64,000 bases of DNA from Crotophaga sulcirostris (lineage: Eukaryota; Chordata; Aves; Cuculiformes; Crotophagidae). The position numbers and the translations under genes were made by a program. The notes below the pieces were generated by a model, which worked only from the letters and a program-made list of their open reading frames with translations, was not told where the DNA came from and made no database searches. This document shows, in pieces, positions 1 through 14,859 of this stretch; position 1 is the stretch's first letter, and each line of letters opens with the position of its first letter. The stretch is taken from positions 941,053 through 1,005,052 of the forward strand of contig VYZB01000122.1 in assembly GCA_013397455.1 (NCBI GenBank), in the 5' to 3' direction.

Positions 1-3000
1 GCCCCTCCAGGGTAATAGGACTGGAGAGGGCAGTGAGCGGCTCCCAGACTTTACCTGGGAAGCAGGAAGAAGGAGGCAGGCTGTGGTAAGAAAAGGTATA
101 ATAGCCCCAAGCAGATCCCGAGACTGAGGAAGAGACCCCTGCTGTGAAAGTTGTACTGCTCTCAGCAAGTACCTCAGGATGCCCATAACTGGTGTGTCTC
201 TCTCCGCATTCATGCTGAAGACTGAAACTGTCTACGTTAGGATGCAGAAGAACATCAGAAGGTTGAACACAGTCCTAGAGAAAAGCAGTATGGTTTCTTT
301 AGACTGTTAAGACTGTTAAAACGTTAAATGAACTAACAACATTTTGAGTGTAACTCCCCCTACTATAGCATGTCCAGCTGCACTAGCTGGGGACATAGAA
401 GGTGACATCCAGCCAAGGCAGAGAAGGGCTGGCACTACAGCAGGTTCCTAATGCAACCTGATTTTGCCTGTCAGGACCCCCCTCAAATGGAGAGGGATGA
501 ACTTTCCACCTGGTTGATAACTTCCCAATCCTCCCAGTTCTGTCGAATGAAATAGTGCAACCTAGCTTTCAGATGTGGTATTTTTGTCTCGGCACTTTGG
601 ACTTTGTTTTTTTGGATACGTTAAGAGATTCAAAACTATCTGCAATTATGCTGAATGGCAGCATCCAAACTGTATTTGGATGGTAACAAAAAATTCCACT
701 ACAGATTTTAAGCAATGTGGCAATCTGTTGATTTGTAACAAAATAGATTTTAAGTATACTGTAAAATGGATCCAAAAGTTCTAGTTTTTCTCATAGATAG
801 CAAATGTGATCTGCCATTTATTTCTCCTCTTAGCTTTAGCCTACACAACAGACCCAGATTTTTACTGTTTAAAATTTGCCTGAACACTTATATAGAAGAA
901 CATTCAAGCTTTTTTAAATTGATGGAACTAGTTATTGAAGTCATTGCTGTCATAGCTATCATGATACTATCATAGCTGGGCTCCCTCCTTCTTTCCTGTT
1001 ACCTCTACATCCTTTGTTGTCTTGAGGGTAAATTACAGTGATGAGTAGCTGCAGTGTCTCTAAATTAAAAGAGTTCTAGCAGGAATGTGATCTGTATGCC
1101 AGCATCCTGTAGCAGTTTGTTTTCTTTTCTCAAGGTACAATTTCAAGTGACCCGTATCATAGGTTGGTTAGGCTGACATGAAATGTCATCTATTCAGGAG
1201 GAAATTGTGCTTCATTGGGTTAGCATCTTTGTTGATTATGAACTCCATTTACTATTTTAGTGATGGTTTCCCAAGAGCTGCTCCGCCGTTGTTTGGAATT
1301 TTTCCTCAGTCTGCTGAAAAAAAGCTGTTCTAATTGCTTTAACATTTCAACAATCTATGCAGTGGATCCACTTTAAAAGTTCATTCAAAGTTATAATTAT
1401 TGCCACTTCAACCAATATTCTCTGTTTTGTGCATTTACAATGAGGAAATACCATTGGTACTGATAATAGTGTTAACCCTTAGAGCATGTTTAAACTGTAA
1501 ACAACGGTATAGATGAAAACAATGTTTGCTAGAACGTGTTAGCCTAGGGTCAGCTATTTGGATGCAAAAGTTTTCCTTGAATTAAAATATACCTGATAAA
1601 TAAGATATTTTGATATTTTGATATTTTATAGTAGTATGACAGAAAATAATTCACAATATTTTTGTGGAAAGTATCTAATTCCCAGTATGTTTTACTATTT
1701 TCATTGTAAAAAATGTAATTGACTTCAATGGATTTCACTAATTTCTGAGGTAGGATCAAAATTCCTGGAGGAGTAGTCTCTGCTGCGTCTTGCTGATGCA
1801 TTCCTCCAACTCCCATGTAAACTGGTGAGGGTTCCACTTTGGCAGAATAGTCAGATGGCAGACTAGTTGGTTCCAGCATTTAGTATTTTTTGTTTGTTTG
1901 TTTGCTCATTTTTAGCAGCCAGATTAGTCACTATAGAAATTAACTGGTATTTGCTGTTAAGTTGACCTTCTCTCTGCAATCATACAGGACTCCTGTCTAA
2001 AAAAATCAGTCTTACAGTCTAGCTTTATAACCAGATTTTATTTATCCTGCAGTATGCCACTGTGGTGAAGTAAAATATGCATTGACCTTTCTAGTGATGT
2101 AAATAGGGAATCTAGTGTATGTAAGACCCTCCCAAGACAAAGGTAGGTTTATTGTGTGCTACCATAACAACTATTTCAGCCAAGGAGGAAGAAATAAGAA
2201 AAGAAATTTAAACCATAATTTTGCCAACTTGACCACAGAACACAGGGATATGATAATCAGCAGCAGTATTGAACATAGTGTTTTCTGTAATGTTACATAA
2301 TTATCTTCTATATGAAATAGATGTTAATTATGAACAGTTTTAGTCTGCTCTCATGTTCTATCTACATACCACTGAATGCCTGAAATTCTATCTACTAAAA
2401 TGCAAGCAAATAAACAATTGGTCCTTACCAAGAGAAAAAGAAGAGATATTACATTACTCTTTCGTCCTTCCATTTCCTAGCAACAGTGTCGTCAAGTTAT
2501 ATTTTGTCCATTCAAATATGAATAAGCTAAGATTCCCTCCTGTCCTAGAGTAATTCAGTTTCATTCTTTCATTTGTTTGTTTATTGTAATTGATTTGTTG
2601 ACAATTTCAGCAGATGTCATTATGGCGCTGTGTCTTTATGAGTCGAACTTTTGCAAAAGATGTGCAGTGAGATTTATGAGAGTGAAAAATAATAATGTTG
2701 GTTTAACTATACTGAGCAGTATATTTTTCTTTAGTTTTTGCCCTAACAGTGAAATAACAGCAGCTTTCAACAGGATTATCAGCCTGATCTTTACTGTACA
2801 ACACAAATTTAGTTGTTTCTCATTAGTTTTTTTTTTTATATGTAGTGTTGATTCTTACTGTGAAGGTTCTACAGATCATCTCCCAACACATTGTAAAGTG
2901 TTGGATTTCCATAAGGATAAAGGTCTGTTCTGTTAAGCTAATTTAGTGTGAGAACAAAAATTTATTTTGTACTGTTTTCTCCTCAAAGAAGTGGAAGCAA

Positions 3001-4094
3001 TCTGTTAACAGTATCTTTGTAAGAAAAATTTATTGAAATACAGTAAGGTAGAAGAGTGAGATATAGAGTAAGATGTAAGAGGTCTAAAAGGAAAGCTGGC
3101 TTGCTGTACACTATTCTCTTAAAGGGTCTTGGCTGGAGTAGGGGAGCAGCTGTAATTAAGGCCTTTCATTTTGTGCATATTTGGTGGATGGGTGGATTTA
3201 TGAGGAAAATGCCTGTAATGTGAGTGGGTCAGCCTTGACGTACTGAAAAGGGTGAGGGGGGGGACTCTGAAAAGTTGGTGTAAAAGGTACTTAAAAAGAT
3301 TTTGCTTTGGATTATTCTAAACACAGGCTTTCACACTCTTTCACCATTTTAAGGACAAAATATTTCACATATAAGATCCCAGACAGAAATTCTCTATAAA
3401 TATTTTGAAGTAGTTTCATTCATAGATAGCATAGTTTGCTCTTTTGATACTGTCAGATCTTGAAAATGGTGCCTCATGGGCACAGCTGCTGGATTTATTA
3501 CTCAACACTTAGCTTGGTATTCTTACCTTCAAGTTCAAAATCAAATTGTTGTTAGCTAAGCAGTCGTGAATATAAAGGAAAGGCAGAAACTAATAAAAGA
3601 AAGTAAAAACCTACTATGGGTGAGGTGTCTTAAGCTTCAAAAAAATGTTGTTGCCTGATATATGTGCATGTGGGAACCTCTCTTCATGCTGCATTTACTC
3701 TAACTTTATATACTTTAAACCTCTACTTTTGTGTACTGATACTTGCCAAAAGTACTGTATAACAAAGGATGGAACACATATTGTGTCTTTGCTAAACTTA
3801 AATGTCTTAGTAATATCTTATACACTCACAAATTACCTCAAATTTCACTGGGCTGAAAAAATAGTACTGGAAAATACCTTCTACAAAGAGTTAGTAGGCA
3901 GTTTTGGAGAAACAAGTCTTTAAGAAAAATTTAAGTTATTGAAATGTCTCTTAATGTAGGAAAGCCCCATCAAATGCTTACTGCAATTTAGGTTGTCTGA
4001 TAAGAGCTTTTTCACATATTTTTTTGAAAGTCTATCATCATTACAGGCTGGACAGAATTTTGCTGTCGCGTGTCATTGTTAATTCTGCAAATCC
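1..4094. other. AT-rich non-coding stretch, no gene seen
   Basis: I see no exon, RNA gene or recognisable mobile element here. The open frames present (for example one of 119 codons at 2577-2936) have low-complexity, Phe/Leu/Ser-rich translations typical of AT-rich non-coding DNA, with no family motif. If the CTNND2 exon at 59.4 kb belongs to a transcript starting left of the window, this is intron sequence. Confidence 0.6.
1603..1627. repeat. Short tandem repeat, 8-bp unit ATATTTTG x3
   Basis: Three consecutive copies of ATATTTTG (the last ending in TA) are read directly. This is a minor microsatellite-like array in AT-rich DNA with no visible function. Confidence 0.7.
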
Positions 4095-4795
4095 ACTGGT
4101 ATCGTACCAAATAAAAGGATTTGGGGGTCCTGGTGGACACAAAGTGGAACATGGGCCAGAAACATGCCCTTGTGGCAAAGATGGCAAATGGTACCTGGGG
4201 CTGCATTAGGCAAAGTGTTGTCAGCAGGTCAAGGGAGGTGATCTTTCCCTTCTGCTCTGCACTGTTGAGGCCAGACCTGAAGCCCTAGGTCCAATTCTGG
4301 GCTCCCCAGTATGAGAGAGGCATGGGCATATTGGAGGGAGTCCAGAAAAGGGATCACCAAGGCAGTTAAAGAGCTGGAGCTTCTCTCATATGAGGAGTGT
4401 TTGGGACAGCTGGCACAGTTCAGCCTGGAGAAGAGAAGGCTCAGGGGGAAAATTGATCCATGTGTGTAAATACCTGAAAGGAAAGTGCAAAGAAGAAGGA
4501 GCCAGGCTCTTTTCAGTGGTACCTAGTAACAGGCCCAGAGGCAGTGGGCACAAACTGAAACACAGGAGGCTCTATCGGAACATCAGGAAACAGTTTCTCA
4601 CTGTGGGAGTGACCAAGCACTGGCACAGGTTACCCAGAGAGGCTGTGGAGTCTCCATCCTTGGAGATACTCAAAGGCTGCTTGGACAGCCAGCTCCAGGT
4701 GGCCTTGCCTCAGCAGGGGTATTGGACCAGTTGACCTCCAGAGGTCCCTTCCGACACCAACCTTTTGAAGATACCTGCTGTGCATGCTTAGGGTC
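4095..4795 (+). mobile_element. CR1 LINE fragment, plus strand, 3' part
   Basis: This is the 3' portion of a CR1 non-LTR retrotransposon: the end of ORF2 plus the 3' UTR. Landmarks in order are the 'GTCCTGGTGGACA' segment (about 4126), the 'GGTCAAGGGAGGTGATC' segment (about 4227), 'GGCACAGGTTACCCAGAGAGG' with its final base omitted here (about 4623), and the tail 'TTGGACCAGTTGACCTCCAG' (about 4723). It is 5'-truncated, as most CR1 copies are, and mutated. It lacks a clear octamer tail. After the tail it continues with about 22 bp (CTGCTGTGCATGCT) that also follow the CR1 at 42745, so I extended the end to include them. No intact coding capacity remains. Confidence 0.9.
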
Positions 4796-7700
4796 TATAT
4801 CTGGACTATCCAGACATCTCAGCTTCTTGCACTGGGATAAATATTTATTCCTTTTTTTATGTTTAATATAATTTAAGGCAGCTGACATTCTAAGTACACG
4901 AGCAAAATCATAAAGCATCCTGTCAACTAACAAACAGTCATGATCTGTTGCAAACTCCCAACAGGAAGAAACGTCTTGGCTGATGAAACTATTTGAAGCC
5001 GGCCCTTTCATTGGCCTACCTGTTCTGGTATCATCCTTTTGCTGGAGGTAGAGAGTAATTTTCTTGTTACAAAAAGAATTACTTGGAGACCTCAAAAGGT
5101 GTGCTACAAGATAGCATGCTGTCTCAAGATAGCTATTTTAGTCACTTGACAGAGTGGCATAATCAAAAGATTATGCAGTAACAGCAAGACTGTTGATGCA
5201 TGTGTGCTGCCACCACTTACTTTATGCTCTTGATAAACGATTGAGCAGGACAGCCTACTGGGCCAGTGTGCACAGTGCAGCAGGAGGCCCAGATCTGGTG
5301 ATGTGGATTGAGGATGGAACTTCTTAGCTTTCATGCCTGCTGTTACAGACTCCTTTTTGCAGGTGTGTCTGCTGCTTCTCTTCTTCCAGTTGTAGAATGG
5401 AGTATTTTCATCCCATCGTGTTGTAAGGATGTAGACAAGTAGATGGAGTTTCAAAGAAGGAAGTTAATGGGACAGCGTTAAATCGAAGACAGGAGAAAGC
5501 ACAACCTATGTTGTTTTTATCTGAGCAATCTTGCCAATGTCAGAGAGCCAAATTCCTTTTCTAATCCAGGAAGTGAAATCCTAGGAGGTCAAAAACCTCT
5601 GCAGCTTCCATTTGAAGATTTGATTTAAAATCTATCTGACCGTGATTTCTGAACGGTGACATAATGAATTAAATCAAAGTAAGGCAGCTGAATATATGAC
5701 TTTATTTTCTGTTCTGAGTACTCAGCAGCTCTCAGTGAAGTTAAAGAGGAAAAGTGCAAAGTTGGTGGTTTTTTTTCTTTTTTCTGTTGTTGTTTTAAAT
5801 GAGGTCACTTAAATAGCTGCTTCAAGTATGGATTTAAGAAGCTAACTTCAGTTATCTTGGCTTCTCAGCATATTAAAAAAATATTAAAAAAAATTCCAAT
5901 ATATAGGAAAGTCATAATGTGCCTTCTCTGAAGACTTCATCCATAAATAAACTCTTGTAAGCAGGAGTTAATATCAAATGAATAGCATCTGCAGGTACAG
6001 CAGGTGTTTGAAAGGCAGAGCGGCACCAATGCGTATAATTCAAAGTTCATTTAAATCAGTAGAAAAAAAAAGTGTATGTTTTTATTAAGTTCTATATTTG
6101 AGGTGGAGTTTTACAAGTGTATATATGCATTGACTAATTCTAAAATTAGATATCTAACACCAGTGTTAAAGTACATTTTAATTATTACAGTATGCTTCTG
6201 AAAAGTCAGGTTTATAAATACAGATGAAAAGTGGACTTTGTTAGAACAATTAAATAGCTTTAGTATGTAGGGCTTGACTATGGTATCTATTCAGGGCTTG
6301 TGCAAATAAGAATCCCACGGGTGGACTCAACACTGCAAGAGACTTTTGTCTTCCGAGTCCACCAGCAGAAACCCCAGTGGATGCAGAAGCTGCCCAGGCC
6401 TCCTGTGACTGCAGAAGTAATGCACACCGGGGTGCGAATACCGTTGGGATTGCACAGAAAGTGCAGCCTTATGTGCCTCTTTCCCAGCCCTTGCAGAGGA
6501 GGTGGGGAGGGGAGAAGGCTGCCTTTTTGACTGCCGCCCCCCCATTAACCTCCGGATTGTTTCGTTGCAGCTGTGCTGAAATGTATTCCATACACCAGCT
6601 GTCAGCCTAATGTAACTTGAAATGGGCTGCTGTAATAAACCATTATCAAAGCACTTGAGGAGAATGTGAGCCTTGACCTTATCTGGATAATTATCTAATA
6701 GGGTGCACAGAGTGATCCCTTTAATTGGTGTTGTCATCCTTTGCAGCCATGCTAGAATGTGCTGGCTTGGGCAGTTACCCATTCCTAGAGAGTCCTCATA
6801 CTTTTAACACAAACATCTCCATTTTAGTTCTGGTGCTTTTGCTATAGAGCAGAATCTCACAGGACTGTTAAATGAATTTTATTGGCAACATTTTAAAAAC
6901 TCTGCTATTTAAATTATGTGCTAAATCAACTCCAGTCAGTCCTTGCTGATTACTAATCTTGTAGACTGTGTTATGTAAGAAATCCTTGAACAATTTCACA
7001 AGCTTAGCTGATGGTCAGCAGACTGTCCAAATGCAGGTCTGCTTGGTCAAGACAAGTTTTCCATCCCTTGATGGCCCAGTGTCATCATGTGAGGCAGGAG
7101 GCTCAGCTGTTCTACGCCACAAATGTGCACATTTTGCTCACCATGCAGAAGCAAATCTTTTTTGCAAAGGATGGATCAGTAGGGTTCCGCAGTGTATCAG
7201 TAACAATTTGTTTCCTCACATTCAGCGAATGGGGGCAAAGAGAAAGACCCAAACAACTTCTCATGGAATTATTTTAAGGGCTTTGAACAACTACAGTTTT
7301 TATGTGCAAAGAAGGCATTTTCTGAGGATCTATTTGTGCAGCTGTGGGAGCTAGTTTTTAAGTCATTCTTCTGTTCTCTCACCTGCTTTCTATTGCAAGT
7401 TCATCTAGTGGGGAAGACAGTGGCACTCCTTAAGTAGCAAAATGCATTATCAGTTCCTATTACAGGAACTCACATTTTTTGGACCATGAAAAAATTCAGG
7501 TGGTGTTCATGTGTTATTCATATAAATATACTTAATTGTAACTCAGGTAAAGTGTACCTGAAACTTAATTATAAAACCGGTTTATCACCTCCTAAAGAAG
7601 TATCCCATAATCTTTATTGCTATCATGTTTCTGGTCCTTAATGTGTTCTGAAAGGTCAGATTCTGGAAAGCAAAATCTGTGCTTTTAATATATGCTGTTT

Positions 7701-8724
7701 TCTAAAAAAAAAAAAAAATTCATCCATTTTTTTTACTGAATAATTATGGTACTGAAATAATAGTATTTCACTTTTTAGCTTCCCAAGAAGCCCTGCTGTA
7801 GCCTGTAGTCATGGACTTTTGGCCTTGTATATATCTCTTAAAATGAGTTGCCCAGAAGCAAATGGATCAATGTTCTCATTAAAGATGCCTATGATTTTTT
7901 TCAAGCTCTAGGCAATTTTTTCTTAACATATTATAAAAATAATCTGATCATTCCTTTATGCTGGCAGATTTATACCAACTTAAGTTACTTTTAGCTGGTC
8001 ACTGTATTTTCCTAATGAATAATTTAATACACTGAAATATTAGCAGTGTTTCGCTTGCACCCAATGAGAGAGAGATTTCAAATGTGAATAGCAACTCATA
8101 TTTCAGATTCTGAGAAGAATGGAAACTGAATGAAATGCAGATTTGTAAAAACGCTTGTCGATAATAAAGGCCTTGGAATTTCTTTGGTTGCGTGTAAATG
8201 CAAATACAATGCAAAGGATGTCAAAATTTCAACAAAATAAAGTTTAACATATAGCAAACAAACCCGTTGTGCCAGTGCTGTAAAAATAACTGTATGAGTG
8301 AGTAGTTATGTAGGTCAATTCAGCTGCTCTCCATATTCATTGTGACAGTTATTGAAGTAGCTGGAGGCAGAGTGGTTACTGATACACTATACTGTATTGA
8401 GAGTTTTAGATGGTATGGCATCAAAAGCAAGACCAATGGGAGCACTTAAAAGGATATTGGTGATACAGAGGTTGAATTTCATCCTGAGAGAAGAGATAAT
8501 GACTCTTATGGATTTTGGTGCTGAGACACAATTGACAAGACAGTGGGTATTACACTAGTTGCTTATATGGTTCTTTCTTTTTCATTATTGTTGTTATGAC
8601 AATTTTTGTTCTCCAGTTCTCCATGCTTCCCTACACAATGGAGCATGTAAAGAGAAATATGTTATAAAAAAAGTTAGATACTCAGATATTACTGTAACAG
8701 AGATCACTTAACCCCACATAAATC
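4796..8724. other. Non-coding stretch with one GC-richer patch
   Basis: No exon or element is recognised. A local GC-richer patch at about 6290-6600 supports ORFs on both strands, none with a recognisable domain. It ends in an acceptor-like TTTCGTTGCAG (to 6571) but has no paired donor. A small inverted repeat in the patch is listed separately. The rest is AT-rich with homopolymer runs. Confidence 0.55.
6320..6363. repeat. 9-bp inverted repeat with 26-nt loop
   Basis: The left arm GGTGGACTC (6320-6328) and right arm GAGTCCACC (6355-6363) are perfect reverse complements. It could be a small hairpin or a spaced protein-binding palindrome. An arm of this length can also occur by chance in 64 kb. 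Confidence 0.5.
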
Positions 8725-9116
8725 ATGGAATCATAGAATGGTTTGGGTTGGAAGGGACCTTAAAGATCATCCAGTTTCAACCCCCGTGCTGTGGGCAGGG
8801 ACACCTCCCACCAGACCAAGTTGCTTAAAGCCACATCCAACCGGACTTTGAACACCTCCAGGATGAGGCATCCACAACTTCTCTGGACAACCTGTTTCAG
8901 TTCCTCACCACCCTCACAGTGAAAAATTTCTTCCTAATATCTAATCTAAATCTCTCCTCTTTCAGCTTAAAACCGTTACCCCTTGTCCTATCACTGCACT
9001 CCCTGTTAAAGAGCCCCTCCCCAGCTTTCCTGTAGGCCACTTTAAGTACTGGAAGGCTGCTATAAGGTCTCCCTGGATCCTTCTCTTCTGTAGCCTGAAC
9101 AACCCCAACCATAATC
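8725..9116 (-). mobile_element. CR1 LINE 3' fragment, minus strand
   Basis: This begins with the reverse complement of the classic CR1 tail (TCATAGAATGGTTTGGGTTG, at about 8726) and runs through 'GAAGGGACCTTAAAGATCAT' and the 'CAACCTGTTTCAGTTCCTCA' segment. It is about 390 bp long, 5'-truncated, with no coding capacity beyond a remnant of the ORF2 C-terminus. Confidence 0.93.
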
Positions 9117-12100
9117 CTAAACTTCTTGGGTTACATTGATTAGACAATCAAGGATCAACATTTTCATGCTAGGTACTGAGCAGACAGAAGGTAATGAAGA
9201 AGTTCTCATCCTGTCCTGAGGAGTTGAATGATCACACATTTAAAGCCTAGGTAGCATGAGGGGTGCACCAAGCGAGCGTAATAACAGAAATATGGAAGAT
9301 CCATGATCCTGTTTTATTTTCAGTGGGAAAGTAGTTCAATGGAGGCAAACAATGGGAAGGAGAGAGATGATGGTAGAAAGGAAAAAGCACGAGGTAATGA
9401 AAGCATGGGGTACAGTGAAGGAACAGGGAGTCTGGGCAGATCTGGTCTGGCTACTACTGCGCTTACGATTTCTCTTGTTTTTTCATGCAGTTTTCTCTGG
9501 GGAAAAGAGGGGAGGGAGTTACAAGAACTGTAGTGATTATTACTGGACTATATTTTTATCTAATGGAAAATACTCATTTTTTAACACAGCACTTATACAG
9601 GAATAAATTCATTTGAGAAATGGACTCATTTTTTTTTAGCACAGGCCACAATTTCAGGAGTACTGAATAATATATGTCGTTACCAGCAGAATTGGGATGT
9701 TCTCATAACTAATTCTTGTGTGGAAATAAATGTTGCAGCTTAGAAACCGATACACGGGCGCCTGAAATTAGTGCAAATCATCTTGCTTTACATTGTGTGT
9801 GATGCCTGGGCAGACAAATTTCTCATCACTGCAGATTTGTATCTCCTTAAGTAATCCAATAGGGTTGAAAGGTTGCTTGGGAGTATTGTAAATAAAGGGC
9901 ACGTAGCAAGACCTTTCAGCTGATGTTCGCAGTTAAAGGTGAGAAAAGGGTAGGTCTCCTGATGACTGATGAAGTTTGGAGTTGCACTAAGCCTGCAACT
10001 TAATAGCAGTTAGCAGCAGTCAAGCTGGATTGTGAATAGTGTATCCTATTAGTATTAATTTAGAAGGCTATGTTCTTTACTGTAACTCTTTTCTTTATGA
10101 CTGACTGACTGAGAATTACCTTCAGTTTTATGAAAGTGAGGAAAAACATTTCATCTGTACTATCACGTAACAAATAGGGGTTGCAACTTTACTGAGATCT
10201 GTATTTCATTTCCAGCCCCAGCATAGGCACCTGTGCTAATGGAGCCTGAAACTTATGGTCAAAGTGTGGGTCCAGTTCCATGGTGCACATAGAGCGCTGT
10301 ACCCCAAAAGGAAAATCCAAAGTGGTTTTTAGTTATGCTGCCTTAATCTTGCAGCTCTTCTGATCTTCGTGAGCCTTCTGTTCCAAGATAAAAAGATAAA
10401 AGCAAGATTTAATTTGACATTGACTTGACTTACAGATAACTCAATTTTTAGCAGCAAGTAGGTAAGATTTTTAAATGCACTTGAAAAGAATTGGTATTCT
10501 GTGCTAATTCACATTAGAGGATTAAATTTATAAGTGTTTTATGAAGTTATTCTTTATAAACTTACTTTTTATCATTTTTAATTGACAGAAGAAAAAAATT
10601 AGAGGAACTGAAAACAGAGGAAAGTGCCATTATTCAGAAGCTTCCAACCAGGAAATTATTTGCCTACTCTGAATATAAAAAAACAAGTACTCTGTATTAT
10701 ACAGAGAGCATGCTGGGCAAATTGTATTAATTTTCTTTTTTTGGGGCCCTCTAATAAAAAATTCACCTGAAACATACTTCAATTTCTTGGGTCATTATTC
10801 TCTGTAATATGGTTTTGAGTGTGAAGAGGGACAGGTGTTATATGTTCTTCCTCTTCCTTTTCTTTCTTGCTTCATCTCTGAAAACTGACAGACTGTACAG
10901 CTGATCCAGCTTTGTTCCAGAAGAGGGTGAAAATCTACCTATGTGCAACAGGCACTGAAGAGACTACTGAACAAAAGCCTTGTGATTTAAAGATGCTTTT
11001 TTTTTGTTTTCCTTGAAAAAAGGCCATTGTTTTTCATATGTATCCCTTTTTTGCTTCAGTCACAATGCTGCTTTTGTATTCTAGTTTAATGTACTGTTAA
11101 CAGGTCATATAAATCTATTGAATTAAAAGATATTGTGTACAACAATTTGTTTTAATTACAAAATACCACGTGTTCTATTTAATTGTAGGTTTAATGAATG
11201 GCTATTTAATTAAGGGCTTTAAATCAGGTAATCAGTTTGCATCACTGGGCAACAAGTAATGAGTTTATAACATGCAGTTGAACAGTCAAAAAGAACAATA
11301 AGCCAACCTTTCCCTGCTAGTGTTTATTGGATAATTAAATAATCTAAACTCCAGGGTACATATAAAACGGAATAGATGGTAGGTAGGAAGGATGACAGAA
11401 GAGGATGCTTGACAGGCTTGATGAAGCCATGAAAAAGTTGGTAGAGGCTTCTCATACAATTCATTGTGTAAGCTATAGCAATTCACTCTGCACGCTGTAC
11501 CACATTTGGAAACAGAATGTGCTATACCTTTGCCCATCTTTGTCAAATACACTACAACTCTAATAATGAGACATTAAAGGTATTTATTGTTGGTTATGAT
11601 GTAAAAGAATGCATCAGTTAGGATTTCTTTTTGTGGTAATATTTAACTCCTTTTTTTTTCCTGGTTTCCTTTCTCTTTCTAGTTGTGTTGCATCTTAAAT
11701 GATTTCTGGTTGAATGAAATTGATTACCCATTTCTGTGTAAAACCTACTGTTTACATCAGTACCTTTCAGAACATATGCAGTAATTGAGTATACTCACAT
11801 CCTAAGGGTGATATAACTTCAAAAGGTGTAAAGTGAGGTGAAAAAAGGCTTTTCTGTCTACTTACTCCTCCTACACACTTTTATGTATGGTTATAAACAA
11901 CTGTCTTTGTTTGATGTCTCTGCTGTCATCCATTCAGATTTTGATTTAATAGATTGTAAGGATAAAGGGGGGCATTCTGATAATCCATGATGCATTTTGT
12001 ACATCAGAAGATTTCAGCCACCAATCGTAGTATTTGTCTCAAAAGCTATGGCTGATCTGTCGAGTCATTTTAGAAAGACAGTCAGTCGGAAAATATGAAG

Positions 12101-14859
12101 TGATACATAATCCAGTACACTACTGGAAAGTTATTCTAATATTTTATTTCTTTTATTGTTAAAGGCTCACGTCTTATTTCTCAATTTGTTTTGCTAGAGC
12201 CTAGATGAACTGTCAACTAAAGAGCTTTTCCTTCTCGTATAGACCCTACTTATATGCCAAAACTAAAGCACTTCATGCTGTTTCTTCCAAGTAATAATTT
12301 AAAATAAGTGATTTCTAAAGGTTACGACTCAAAAGAATTGTTCAGGAAATGTTAGCAGTTTGTAAAAGGTATTCTAGTTCAGCTGAGAGACCAAACCTAA
12401 GCACGATCCTGTACTGAATATGGGGAAGTGTCATGGATTTGGTTATTAGTTTTACCGTTAAGGCTTCTAGATTTCAGAAAACCAATTGGTACACACCACG
12501 TGCGCATGAATCAATTCTGGTTTTCTTCTGTTTAGGTTATAGCAAATCCAAGATTTGCATTTAGATTTCAAGAATAGATTTATTCTCTCCTCCATCATAA
12601 AACATCTAAGTTACCATGATGGTACATGTAGGCAAGACATGCAAAGCATACTAGATTATAAACAAGTGCAATAATATTGCATATATTAAGGTTTTTATTG
12701 TGCTCCTTTCTCCATGGCCTATTAATAAACCATTGCTTTCTTCTTTCCTTTTCATTTCGCTGGGGCAGAGGAGGATGATTTTTTTCTGTGTTGGAATTTT
12801 TTTAGGGAAGATTAGAAGGTTTTGTTTTGCTGTTATTCTAGGTACAACTTGAAAATATGTATTTCTTCATATCAATCTAATAGTGCCTGCACAAAATACT
12901 GCATCTTTACAGTATGCTGAATGAATAAATTGTTTTTAAACTTTTATAGCTGTTTTAGATTGGGTCGTTTGTCTTGACTTTCTGCTTAGGTTACAATTTC
13001 AGTTTTAACAAATTCAATGGCTATTTCAGGGAATTATAAAAATGAGAAGGAATGAATGTGAGTTGGAGTCTTGAGTTTAGGTAAATCATGCTTAGATGTA
13101 ATTTAAAAACAACTGGAATTTTAATTCTGCTTTATAAAAGCCCAACAGCATCTGTAGTAGAAAAAAATGTATTAGTGATTGTAACACATTTCACTGTCTT
13201 ACTGGACTAACATTTTACAGTAAGGACTCCCCACAGATGGCACAAGAGTAAATTTTATAGGAGCTGCATGAGAAAATAATAGCTTTAGAGTCTGACATAT
13301 CTGTGATCATATAGAAGCAGTACTTAATGAATTTCTGGGTATGTTTACGGTGTTAATAGTATTTTTATTAATTCTTGTTAGAAATAATTTAAATCCTTCA
13401 TCTGACTTCAGCTGAATGTAGGAACTGGGGACTAGACTCGGGAAATAATTGGCCTAAATGGCCTTTGGCTTAATTTTTGTCTTTCTAACCTGTTGTTCTT
13501 TTGACAATTCTGGAAAATGTACCTTCCCTCAGCAGCGAGCAACTTATCTCAAGGCTCTCAACTCTTATGTATGCAGCTGCAGAAGATGCAGGGCTGTAAC
13601 ATTGTCCCAGATGTTCCTCCTTTTCCCCAGCTGCATCCTGCTTCTCCTGATATGCTAGCAAAATCTTTCTTGGAGAAAACAAAGGGGTGCTGAATTTCAT
13701 TAGGGGTGGTCCTGGCACTGTAATGTTTCTTTATGGCTTTCTTACCCACACTCTGTGCAGTGAAATGCTCTGAGATGTGCTGGGAAGCAGCATCAGCTTT
13801 GTGAGGCAGCGTGGCCCTTGGTGTCTATGGTTAGTATATGCATCACTGTGGCTTAGCTGTCAGTGTTTTTGTCCAAATTGGCTCAACATCCCCAGTCATA
13901 AAGCTTGCAATGCCAATTGGAAGCATCAGTGTTGTTAATAATATTACATTGCTTTCCATTCAACTCCAAGATTAATAACCAAGCAAAAAACTGTCAGTAG
14001 AACCTGCATAAAGGAGTTTGTCCCAGCATCATTCACTTTCATAAGTCAAAGTAACATGACGTTACATTTGGGGTAAGAAGTCAGGCTGAGACTAGAGCAG
14101 GGCTGTGGAAATTACTGCAGAGACAGCAAGTCTACATTACAGGTTTTCCTGTTAAGTCTTGTGGAAAACAACAGTATTAAGGAAATATAATGTGTGCAAT
14201 TAAAAGAACTAAAATTTTGCAAGGTAATCCTATTTTTAAATTTATCTTTAAGTGTTGAGTTGTGAAATAATAAGCACAGTGTGACACTGCAAAATATGAA
14301 TAGATGTAAAAATATTAAAAGAAAAATTTTACACAGTCCTGTTGGAAGCCTTCATAAAAGTGAGATGATCTGCTTGATCTGAAGTTGCAAATATATTCTG
14401 AAAGTAATCTTTCAGATATTCTTCTAAAAGGTGTGACTGAAGCTGTTTTCCATGGCAAATGTTAGTGTCATTAACCATGTATAGCATGGTGCTAAGTGAA
14501 TGATGTAAGAGGTACATTATAGTGAAATTATATATTCTCCCCTCCCAAGGGATTAGATTGCTAATAACATTTTTGGTGTGATATGAGCTGATGAAGGCCA
14601 GAGGCTCCAGTTCAGCATAGAAATTATCACTTCTTCACTCATCCTTATGAAAATGCTTTTTACCGTGCGGAAATCAGGAGAATTTAGAATTATGTACTTT
14701 TGAGAATTATTCATAGAATTCTTAGATTTTTGCAGTTTCCTCAGTTCTTTACTACAGTCTTAGTCTTTACTGTCATTCATAACTTGAACAGCAAACTTTG
14801 TACAAAACATGTAAAACAATGAATGACCATTTGCCAAAGCCCCGGTACTTGGAGCTCAC

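Noticed and set aside
2577..2936. 119-codon plus-strand ORF
   Set aside because: The translation is Phe/Ser/Ile-rich, with a homopolymer-encoded Phe run and no motif. It reads as AT-rich noise.
11651..11682. Strong polypyrimidine tract ending in CTTTCTAG
   Set aside because: No donor or open coding block follows within a normal exon length.
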